Of a stretch of 12,790 bases of DNA, positions 7,967-12,790 are shown piece after piece; position 1 is the first letter of the stretch; each line of letters opens with the position of its first letter. The DNA is from an uncultured Oscillospiraceae bacterium (GTDB lineage Bacteria; Bacillota; Clostridia; Oscillospirales; Acutalibacteraceae): contig USDZ01000034.1 of the NCBI GenBank assembly GCA_900553525.1, forward strand, positions 1 to 12,790, written 5' to 3'. The position numbers and the translations under genes were made by a program. The notes below the pieces were generated by a model. The model was not told the DNA's origin. It saw only the letters and a list, made by a program, of their open reading frames with translations, and searched no databases.

Positions 7967-8036
7967 GAATTTTTTCCGATATTGTATGAAAAAAGGGCTG
8001 GGAGGAAAAAACGATTTCAAAAGGAGATACTAAATT

Positions 8037-8050
8037 TAAAGGAGGTGATG
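8037..8050 (+). promoter_or_regulatory. Very strong anti-Shine-Dalgarno match without a usable start
   Basis: The stretch TAAAGGAGGTGATG contains an extended match to the 16S rRNA 3' end. It is 47 nt upstream of the start of the DUF2680-like gene. The only start close by is ATG 8048, just 2 nt from the GGAGG core, and it opens a 69-codon frame that is out of phase with the real gene and unlike a protein. A second AAAAGGAG lies at 8019-8026. Just upstream, ATG 7986 opens a 15-codon frame (MKKGLGGKNDFKRRY) ending at 8033, with no visible ribosome binding site of its own. It could be a translational leader or standby site; this is inference. Confidence 0.4.
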
Positions 8051-8096
8051 ACAACCCGCGTACTTTTCAAAAATAAAACGGAAAGAGAGATGCGGA

Positions 8097-8543
8097 ATGG
8101 AAACAAATCCTGCAAAAACAAAAATAGCGGCCATGATCGGTTCATTGATGATGAGCGCGATGCTTTTTACTGGTTTTGGGGCTACGGCCGAAGACGTTTC
8201 GACGGAACCTCCGGCTTCTCAAAGCGAAACCTCCGTACCGGAGCAGGGATGGAATGAACGGCAGATAAAAATGCGGGAGCTCCGGGAAAAAGCCATAGAA
8301 AAATGGAATTCTCTGGACGAGGAACAGAAACAAAAGCTCTACGACCTTGCTGAAGCCCACATGAATGCAGAGATCCAATGGCTCCGGGAATTGGCGAATA
8401 CCGGAATATTCCATGCAGACCAAGTGGACATTCGCATCGAACGGATGCAGGAGCAGATGAAACAGATGCGGGAAACGGGGGTTTGCCCTTTTCTGATGGG
8501 ACGGCCGGGGCATGCTCATGAAAATCCCGACAGTCATTCCTAA
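8097..8543 (+). CDS. Small exported protein, DUF2680-like (YckD-type)
   Basis: 148 residues. There is a signal peptide at about 1-31: a short Lys-containing n-region, hydrophobic IAAMIGSLMMSAMLFTGFGA, then ATAED as a plausible cleavage site. After an Ala/Ser/Pro/Glu linker (32-50) comes a highly charged helical domain. Its pattern (LDEEQKQKLYDLAE ... IQWLRELANTGIFHADQVD ... MRETGVCPFLMG) resembles DUF2680 proteins, in which a helix is followed by 'tGxit.eQad.i..ri...m...G'. The tail is His/Asp-rich (HAHENPDSHS), which may bind metal but could be incidental. Function is unknown; it probably acts outside the membrane. The start at 8097 has only a weak purine-rich site (GAAAGAGAG), while a much stronger one sits upstream and unused. 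The gene is monocistronic between two terminators. Confidence 0.7.
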   Translation: METNPAKTKIAAMIGSLMMSAMLFTGFGATAEDVSTEPPASQSETSVPEQGWNERQIKMRELREKAIEKWNSLDEEQKQKLYDLAEAHMNAEIQWLRELANTGIFHADQVDIRIERMQEQMKQMRETGVCPFLMGRPGHAHENPDSHS

Positions 8544-8551
8544 ATACAGTA

Positions 8552-8587
8552 AAAATGGGGATTGCAAATTTTTGCAATCCCCATTTT
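8552..8587 (+). terminator. Terminator after the DUF2680-like gene
   Basis: Perfect 17-nt inverted repeat (8552-8568 and 8571-8587) with core ATGGGGATTGCAA. It begins 8 nt after the stop codon. The T-run is short (TTTT within the right arm), so efficiency is uncertain. The A/T-flanked arms would also allow function on the other strand. Confidence 0.75.
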
Positions 8588-8689
8588 ATAAACCACCGTT
8601 TTTTTGAAAAGCAGGTGCCTCCATCTATCAAAAATGGACCTTACCAAATTTTGTGAAGTTTTTTTATGCTTTTCGCCATGCATATTCTC

Positions 8690-8718
8690 TTGACAAGGTA
8701 CTACATATTGTTTATAAT
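8690..8718 (+). promoter_or_regulatory. Consensus sigma-A promoter of the anaerobic ribonucleotide reductase operon
   Basis: Perfect TTGACA (8690-8695) and perfect TATAAT (8713-8718) with a 17-bp spacer. Transcription would begin near 8725, leaving a leader of about 60 nt before nrdD. The AAAGGAGA ribosome binding site of nrdD lies at 8773-8780. A perfect promoter implies strong basal transcription that needs repression; two NrdR-box-like sites overlap and follow it. Confidence 0.92.
8698..8713. promoter_or_regulatory. NrdR-box-like operator 1, within the promoter spacer
   Basis: The core CTACATATTG (8701-8710) matches 9 of 10 positions of the NrdR-box core CwAtATaTwG; the flanks are weaker. 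It fills most of the -35/-10 spacer and touches the first base of the -10 hexamer, so a bound repressor would block RNA polymerase. NrdR is the ATP-cone repressor of bacterial ribonucleotide reductase genes; its gene is not in this window. Confidence 0.65.
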
Positions 8719-8740
8719 GGTCTCCGGATTGCGATGCAAG

Positions 8741-8756
8741 GCACAATATATAGTGC
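8741..8756. promoter_or_regulatory. NrdR-box-like operator 2, downstream of the transcription start
   Basis: GCACAATATATAGTGC is a perfect 16-bp palindrome, and its core CAATATATAG fits the NrdR-box core at all ten positions. Its centre is 43 bp from that of operator 1, about four helical turns, so both sites face the same side of the DNA as expected for paired NrdR boxes. Confidence 0.82.
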
Positions 8757-8786
8757 ATCCCGAAAATCGGCTAAAGGAGACAGATC

Positions 8787-11057
8787 ATGATCACCTGTAT
8801 CACCAAACGGGACGGCCGTACCCGCCCGTTTGACATTGAAAAAATTGCCAATGCGATTTACAAAGCGGCTCAAGCCATCGGCGGACACGATTATCAAACC
8901 TCGCTTGCTTTGGCCAATCAGGTTGTAAAAGAACTGGAAGCGCATCTCGGCACCACCGCTCCGACCGTAGAACAGGTGCAGGATACCGTGGAAAAGGTTT
9001 TGATTGAAAATGGGCATGCTCGCACGGCCAAGGAGTTTATCCTGTATCGCGCGGAACGGACCCGGATCCGAGAAATGAACACCCGTCTGATGAAGACGAT
9101 GGAGGATCTGACCTTTCAGGATGCCAAGGACAACGATATCAAACGGGAAAACGCGAATATCGACGGAGATTCCCCCATGGGAACCATGCTTAAATACGGT
9201 TCGGAAAGCGCGAAACAATTTTATGAAATGTTCATTCTCAATCCTGCGCATTCCGAGGCACATCGAAACGGCGACATCCATATTCATGATTTGGACTTTT
9301 TGACCCTGACCACCACCTGCTGTCAAATCGACATTCAAAAACTGTTCCGTGGGGGGTTTGGCACGGGACACGGCTTTCTTCGGGAGCCCAACGACATTGC
9401 GAGTTACGCGGCGCTGGCCTGTATCGCGATTCAGTCCAATCAAAACGATCAGCATGGCGGCCAGAGCATCCCCAACTTCGATTACGGCATGGCGGACGGC
9501 GTAAAAAAAACCTACCGCCGTCTTTACCGTCAAAACCTATCTCGGGCGCTGGAACTTCTGAACGGAGATACCGACTCTGAAGAAAACGCCAAATCCCTGA
9601 TCGCCTCTGTCGAAGAAGAGACGGGAGCAACATCTGTCCTCGCGGCGGATAACGGCTTTGATGAAGCACTGGGAAAGAAGCTTGCTGAAATTCTGGGGCA
9701 GGAAACCGCGGATAAGATACTCGCCTTCGCTCGCAAACGGGCAAATGTGGAGACCAACCGCGCCACCTATCAGGCGATGGAGGCGCTGGTACATAATCTG
9801 AATACTATGCATTCCCGCGCCGGAGCACAAATCCCTTTCAGTTCCATCAACTACGGCTTGGACACCACCCCGGAAGGCCGCATGGTTATCCGTAACGTCC
9901 TGCTCGCCACCGAAGCAGGCCTGGGAAATGGGGAAACTCCCATCTTCCCCATTCATATCTTTAAAATAAAAGACGGCATCAACTATAATCCGGGTGAGCC
10001 CAACTACGACCTGTTTAAACTCGCCTGCCGGGTCAGCGCCAAGCGTCTCTTCCCTAATTTTTCGTTTATCGATGCTCCTTTTAATCTCAAATATTATAAG
10101 CCGGGCGATCCCAATACCGAATGTGCCTACATGGGATGCCGTACCCGTGTCATGGCCAATTCCTACGACCCCACCCGGGAAGTCGTGTTCGGACGGGGCA
10201 ACCTCTCCTTTACTTCGGTCAACTTGCCCCGCATCGCCATCCGCAGCCATGGAAACGTCGATTTCTTTTTCGAGGAACTCGACCGCAAGATCGATCTTAT
10301 CATTGACCAATTGCTCGAACGGTTTGAAATCCAGTGCAAAAAGAAAGTGCGCAACTATACCTTCTTGATGGGCCAGGGTGTGTGGATTGACTCGGACAAG
10401 CTCTCCCCCGACGACGAGGTTCGGGAAGTTTTGAAACATGGCACCCTCACACTCGGCTTTATCGGCCTGGCCGAATGTCTCAAATCCCTTTTGGGCGTCC
10501 ATCACGGTGAAAGCCGGGAGGCACAGAATCTCGGACTTGAAATCGTGGGGTATATGCGCAAACGAATGGACGAGGCAAGTGTGAAGCACCACCTGAATTT
10601 CTCCCTGATCGCCACACCGGCCGAGGGCCTATCCGGCCGTTTCGTCCGGATAGACCGGGAAAAATACGGTTCTATTCCCGGTGTGACCGACCGGCCTTAC
10701 TATACCAATTCCTTCCATGTTCCGGTATATTTCGACATCAATGCCTTTGACAAAATTGCCATTGAAGCCCCTTATCACGAACTGACCAACGGCGGACATA
10801 TCACCTATGTGGAACTCGACGGTGACCCCTCCGAAAATCTGGAGGCATTCGAGACGATTATTCGGGCCATGAAGGAGGCCGGCGTCGGCTATGGCTCGAT
10901 CAACCATCCGGTTGACCGGGATCCAGTCTGCGGCTATACCGGAATCATCGGTGATGTCTGTCCCCGCTGCGGCCGGAAAGAAGGGGAAGCCCTCAGCCGC
11001 GAAAAAATTGAGGAATTGCGCAAGATGTATCCCAACATGCCCTGCATATGTGAATAA
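8787..11057 (+). CDS. nrdD: Class III anaerobic ribonucleotide reductase, catalytic body lacking the glycyl-radical segment
   Basis: Reduces ribonucleoside triphosphates to deoxyribonucleotides under anoxia. The 756-residue product has an N-terminal ATP-cone (about 1-95; RDGRTRPFDIEKIANAIYKA), the allosteric on/off switch. The ten-stranded barrel domain follows: GDIHIHDLDFL, TTTCCQID with Cys178/Cys179, NDQHGGQSIPNFDYGM, and YMGCRTRVM with Cys451 as the likely finger-loop thiyl cysteine. The zinc-ribbon region is RDPVCGYTG...CPRCGR, with Cys715, Cys725 and Cys728. A 22-residue stretch then ends in PCICE. In ordinary NrdD the ribbon is followed by the RxxGY glycyl-radical motif; here the protein stops first, and the motif lies in the next gene. 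Only three canonical ribbon cysteines are seen; His707 or the tail Cys753/Cys755 might supply a fourth ligand. The start has AAAGGAGA upstream. Enzyme assignment is very secure. Confidence 0.97.
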   Translation: MITCITKRDGRTRPFDIEKIANAIYKAAQAIGGHDYQTSLALANQVVKELEAHLGTTAPTVEQVQDTVEKVLIENGHARTAKEFILYRAERTRIREMNTRLMKTMEDLTFQDAKDNDIKRENANIDGDSPMGTMLKYGSESAKQFYEMFILNPAHSEAHRNGDIHIHDLDFLTLTTTCCQIDIQKLFRGGFGTGHGFLREPNDIASYAALACIAIQSNQNDQHGGQSIPNFDYGMADGVKKTYRRLYRQNLSRALELLNGDTDSEENAKSLIASVEEETGATSVLAADNGFDEALGKKLAEILGQETADKILAFARKRANVETNRATYQAMEALVHNLNTMHSRAGAQIPFSSINYGLDTTPEGRMVIRNVLLATEAGLGNGETPIFPIHIFKIKDGINYNPGEPNYDLFKLACRVSAKRLFPNFSFIDAPFNLKYYKPGDPNTECAYMGCRTRVMANSYDPTREVVFGRGNLSFTSVNLPRIAIRSHGNVDFFFEELDRKIDLIIDQLLERFEIQCKKKVRNYTFLMGQGVWIDSDKLSPDDEVREVLKHGTLTLGFIGLAECLKSLLGVHHGESREAQNLGLEIVGYMRKRMDEASVKHHLNFSLIATPAEGLSGRFVRIDREKYGSIPGVTDRPYYTNSFHVPVYFDINAFDKIAIEAPYHELTNGGHITYVELDGDPSENLEAFETIIRAMKEAGVGYGSINHPVDRDPVCGYTGIIGDVCPRCGRKEGEALSREKIEELRKMYPNMPCICE

Positions 11058-11095
11058 CGGGTTATACCATTATCGATCAGAAAGGATGTTGCCAT

Positions 11096-11269
11096 ATGGA
11101 AAAGACCAAAAATGTAGGAGAAAATGTTGGATTCGAACGAATCCGCCGCATTACCGGATATCTGGTGGGAACTCTGGACCATTTCAACGACGCAAAATAC
11201 GCCGAGGTACAGGACCGCGTCAAGCATTCCTTGGGGACAGGTTCCGGCGATTTGGAACAGGTCGGATAA
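11096..11269 (+). CDS. Separate glycyl-radical subunit/domain of anaerobic ribonucleotide reductase (57 aa)
   Basis: A 57-codon gene with its own ribosome binding site (AAAGGA at 11081-11086, 9 nt before the ATG). It lies 38 bp after the nrdD stop and in a different reading frame. Residues 13-25 read FERIRRITGYLVG, followed by NDAK (31-34) and DRVKH (40-44). This is the pattern of the C-terminal glycyl-radical segment of NrdD, with Gly21 as the expected radical site. A 12-residue N-terminal extension (MEKTKNVGENVG) and a short acidic tail frame it. Because the upstream NrdD lacks this segment, the small protein probably docks into the barrel to complete the active site. NrdG, encoded next, would generate the radical on it. 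This is inference from motif and order. It is reminiscent of GrcA/YfiD, the small radical-domain protein that can replace that of pyruvate formate-lyase, but here the large protein has no radical domain at all. Confidence 0.88.
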   Translation: MEKTKNVGENVGFERIRRITGYLVGTLDHFNDAKYAEVQDRVKHSLGTGSGDLEQVG

Positions 11270-11284
11270 AAACGGTCGGTGAGT

Positions 11285-11324
11285 AAAGGCGTCTGGGGCA
11301 GATAAGAAGCTCGCAGGCGCCTTT
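11285..11324 (+). other. Hairpin between the glycyl-radical gene and nrdG
   Basis: Eleven-bp imperfect stem (AAAGGCGTCTG at 11285-11295 with CAGGCGCCTTT at 11314-11324, one G-U pair) with an 18-nt loop. It sits in the 79-bp gap between the two genes. Only a poor T-run follows (CTTACC), so it is more likely a partial attenuator or an RNA-processing/stability element than a full terminator. The nrdG ribosome binding site starts about 10 nt later. Confidence 0.5.
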
Positions 11325-11348
11325 CTTACCGGAAAGGAGGAGGATTTC

Positions 11349-11864
11349 ATGGCGGCCATTCGCCTTGCCGGCATAATTCGAGAGTCGATTGTGGACGGTC
11401 CTGGGCTGCGCTTTGTGGTATTCACCCAAGGGTGTCCCCACCATTGCCCTGGCTGTCAAAATCCGGGTACGCATGATCCCACGGGAGGATACGAGGGAGA
11501 CACCGACCGGCTGTTCGAAGAATTCTGCAAAAATCCTTTGTTGGCTGGGATCACCTTTTCAGGCGGCGATCCATTTCAACAGCCCCTGCCGCTCGCGGAA
11601 CTCGCGTCCCGGGTACACGAAAAGGGAAAAACGGTCATTACCTACACAGGCTATACCATGGAGTACCTGCTTGCACATCTGGAAGAACACAAGGGTTGGC
11701 AGGAACTGCTTCTGGAGACCGACCGTCTGGTAGACGGCCCCTATATAGAATCCCTGCGTTCTCCTCTGCTTCGTTTCCGCGGCTCGTCTAACCAACGGAT
11801 TCTGGATCCGTCCGCTTCCCTGACTGCCGGCCTCCCGGTGGAAGCCGAATTCGGATCTCGATAA
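11349..11864 (+). CDS. nrdG: Anaerobic ribonucleotide reductase activating enzyme (radical SAM)
   Basis: Uses a [4Fe-4S] cluster and S-adenosylmethionine to abstract a hydrogen from the NrdD glycine, forming the stable glycyl radical. The 171-residue product has the radical-SAM cluster motif CPHHCPGC (Cys29, Cys33, Cys36; CX3CX2C) after DGPGLRFVVFTQG. It also has SGGDP (71-75), the SAM amino-group contact, and YTGYT and VDGPYIE farther on, all typical of NrdG. Length is normal for the family. AAAGGAGGAGG lies just before the ATG at 11349, a strong site. It is the third gene of the nrd operon. Its substrate here would be the separate 57-residue radical protein bound to the NrdD body. No terminator follows immediately; the first convincing one is about 210 bp downstream. 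Confidence 0.96.
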   Translation: MAAIRLAGIIRESIVDGPGLRFVVFTQGCPHHCPGCQNPGTHDPTGGYEGDTDRLFEEFCKNPLLAGITFSGGDPFQQPLPLAELASRVHEKGKTVITYTGYTMEYLLAHLEEHKGWQELLLETDRLVDGPYIESLRSPLLRFRGSSNQRILDPSASLTAGLPVEAEFGSR

Positions 11865-12074
11865 ATCCCGACCCGGAAACACTTTTATGCATTGAAGCGA
11901 TTTTGTCAACATATCTGCTTATTCCTGTTTGTATTCGCCGCCCCCAAAACGATCCATGCAGCTCTTCTGTTCCCTCAACTGGGTAAGCAAAAACAAAAAG
12001 TCGGCTTTACAGAGAAATCCGGTTGGTATGACGGGAGAAACGTCCGGCGATATATTTCGCCACAAAAAAGGTCT

Positions 12075-12095
12075 AGCTCTTCCTAGAGCTTTTTT
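12075..12095 (+). terminator. Terminator, probable end of the nrd operon
   Basis: Stem AGCTCT (12075-12080) / AGAGCT (12085-12090) with a TCCT tetraloop and a following T-run, TTTTTT including the last stem base (12090-12095). The A-run at 12064-12069 could extend pairing with the T-run. It is the first terminator-like element after nrdG. Confidence 0.8.
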
Positions 12096-12106
12096 CGACA
12101 GACTGA

Positions 12107-12148
12107 GAGGCTGTTGCAAAAGAAAGTCTTTTGCAACAGCCTCCTTTT
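12107..12148 (+). terminator. Second tandem terminator-like hairpin
   Basis: Perfect 16-bp stem, GAGGCTGTTGCAAAAG (12107-12122) and its complement (12128-12143), with a 5-nt loop and then CTTTTGTTT. It follows the previous terminator by only 11 bp. The arm GGCTGTTGCAAA resembles sequences I associate with widespread intergenic or insertion-sequence-end repeats, so it could also be a short mobile or repetitive element. Confidence 0.7.
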
Positions 12149-12218
12149 GTTTATGCTGTATTTTCCTCCTTTCACTGCGCTGTACGGTATATTGAAATAC
12201 TGCCGATCCGAAATGGGT

Positions 12219-12260
12219 AAAGGCCATTCAACAATCTGTATGCGAAAAAAGGCCTTTTTT
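12219..12260. repeat. AAAAAAGGCCTTTTTT palindrome with a distal complementary arm
   Basis: A 16-bp perfect palindrome lies at 12245-12260. Its right half GGCCTTT (12251-12257) can also pair with AAAGGCC at 12219-12225 across a 25-nt loop, followed by a T-run. It may be a weak terminator on either strand; low certainty. Confidence 0.35.
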
Positions 12261-12466
12261 GGTGGAAAATTTTGCCTAAAAAAACCTTTCCACAGCGATA
12301 AAAGCCTCAAAAACACCCGATTATTCACACTTTCCACCGAGTTTTCAACAGTTATTCTCTTAACAAAGTTTTTACAAAGAGTTGAACTGCCTTGTCTCTT
12401 TCTCGCAAGAAACGCATATTCTTTTTTCCGGATGCCCATACTGAAAACAACAAAGGGGGCATGGGA

Positions 12467-12745
12467 ATGATCAAAGGCGTCAATCGGCAGATGATCGAGG
12501 TCACGGACACGGGAAGTCCCTATTTCGAACGGGCATTATTGGTCGTACGGCCCGATTGTGTGGATCAACAGGATAGCCGTCTTCATGAAGAAGCTCATAA
12601 ATTCCTGGCTTCCGCCGGTACCTATACCGGATTGCGCTTGTCCAAACGCACCCGGCGGCTCCGCTGGATCGCCTTCGGCATCTGCAGCGGAGCCGCCGGC
12701 ATAGTCGTGGGGATATTTTTCCAGGCACTCATCTTCAAAGCATAA
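12467..12745 (+). CDS. Small membrane-anchored protein of unknown function
   Basis: 92 residues from ATG 12467, chosen because AAAGGGGG (12451-12458) is 8 nt upstream; the in-frame ATG at 12461 is too close to that site. The N-terminal part, MIKGVNRQMIEVTDTGSPYF, looks like a short beta-rich cytoplasmic segment. It is followed by a helical region with DQQDSRLHEEAHKFL, a basic patch (LSKRTRRLRW, about 66-75) and one C-terminal transmembrane helix (about 76-91) with GxxxG-like glycines. By the positive-inside rule the N-terminus is cytoplasmic (tail-anchored type). It feels similar to short uncharacterised Clostridia proteins that begin MIKG and contain IEV, but I cannot name a family. It stands alone downstream of a long intergenic region. 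Confidence 0.65.
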   Translation: MIKGVNRQMIEVTDTGSPYFERALLVVRPDCVDQQDSRLHEEAHKFLASAGTYTGLRLSKRTRRLRWIAFGICSGAAGIVVGIFFQALIFKA

Positions 12746-12749
12746 CGGT

Positions 12750-12773
12750 AAAAAAAGCCCGGGCCAAGCCGGG
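12750..12773 (-). terminator. Terminator for a convergent minus-strand gene beyond the window
   Basis: Stem CCCGG (12758-12762) / CCGGG (12769-12773) with a 6-nt loop, and an A-run at 12750-12756 that becomes a T-run when read on the minus strand. The orientation implies a minus-strand gene to the right of the window that converges on the small membrane-protein gene. Confidence 0.65.
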
Positions 12774-12790
12774 ATGTGAAAATGGTACCT

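Larger units (their letters stand above)
11865..12466. other. Gene-free interval with stacked hairpins and an AT-rich segment
   Basis: About 600 bp without a convincing gene. Open frames at 11892-12086 (TTG start), 11929-12195 and 11919-12227 (minus) lack ribosome binding sites or run through terminator hairpins. From left to right I see a small hairpin at 12046-12061 (GGCGA/TCGCC), two tandem terminator-type hairpins (12075-12095 and 12107-12148) and a palindrome with a long-range partner near 12219-12260. An AT-rich stretch at 12261-12360 contains several TTTCCAC-like words. A weak promoter candidate for the last gene is TTGTCT (12392-12397) with CATATT (12415-12420), spacer 17. The stretch 11865-12040 holds nothing I can interpret. 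Confidence 0.5.

Noticed and set aside
9537..10592. Long minus-strand open frame (351 codons) inside nrdD, and a similar one at 8712-9533
   Set aside because: Both are antisense to highly conserved NrdD sequence, lack ribosome binding sites and do not resemble proteins.
11055..11096. The NrdD split explained by one sequencing error or a programmed frameshift
   Set aside because: The small gene is in another frame with its own AAAGGA site and ATG. Joining the chains would need both the removal of a stop and a frame change, and there is no slippery sequence at the stop. The body also has a 22-residue extension and the small protein a 12-residue leader that fused enzymes would not need.
11892..12227. 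Possible small genes (11892-12086 plus, 11929-12195 plus, 11919-12227 minus)
   Set aside because: There is no convincing ribosome binding site. The frames overlap one another and run into the terminator hairpins at 12075-12148; the signal-peptide look of the first is probably chance.
12261..12353. A chromosomal replication origin
   Set aside because: The DnaA-box-like words are few and imperfect. No dnaA, dnaN, rpmH or other origin-linked gene is nearby, so I report it only as a weak regulatory candidate.

Overview
The window most likely comes from the chromosome of an anaerobic Firmicute, probably of the Clostridia/Oscillospiraceae type. The grounds are AGGAGG-type ribosome binding sites, sigma-A-like promoters, hairpin-plus-U-tract terminators, an oxygen-sensitive class III ribonucleotide reductase with its activase, a DUF2680-like exported protein and TM2/LiaF-like membrane proteins. 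Base composition is moderate by eye. The genus assignment is inference. I see no phage, transposase, CRISPR array, rRNA or tRNA.

Layout: (1) 1-1584, two plus-strand membrane-protein genes in tandem; the first is cut by the left edge. (2) 1608-1652, a long inverted repeat acting as a terminator shared with the convergent minus-strand pair. (3) 1693-2954 minus, a glycerophosphodiester phosphodiesterase gene followed, with an ATGA overlap, by a corrinoid adenosyltransferase gene (cobO). (4) About 2955-3129, a divergent promoter region. (5) 3130-7890 plus, a Ppx/GppA-type gene, polyphosphate kinase (ppk1) and a phosphofructokinase, closed by a terminator near 7921-7966. (6) 8097-8543, a small exported protein with an odd leader and its own terminator. 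(7) 8690-11864, the anaerobic ribonucleotide reductase operon, with a near-consensus promoter, two NrdR-box-like operators, nrdD, a 57-codon gene and nrdG. (8) 11865-12466, a 600-bp gene-free stretch with stacked hairpins and an AT-rich part. (9) 12467-12745, a small membrane protein, then a hairpin pointing to a convergent minus-strand gene beyond the right edge.

The most notable observation is in the nrd operon. The large NrdD polypeptide (756 residues) has the ATP-cone, catalytic cysteines and zinc ribbon but stops before the glycyl-radical segment. That segment (RRITGYLVG ... NDAK ... RVKH) lies in a separate 57-residue gene at 11096-11269, in another frame and with its own ribosome binding site. 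The enzyme therefore appears to be built from a catalytic body plus a small radical subunit, activated by NrdG from the same operon. I do not know whether this split has been characterised.

A second theme is phosphate metabolism. A Ppx-like protein with a degenerate second nucleotide-binding loop, a standard Ppk1 and a phosphofructokinase with mixed ATP-type and pyrophosphate-type motifs are collinear and probably co-transcribed.
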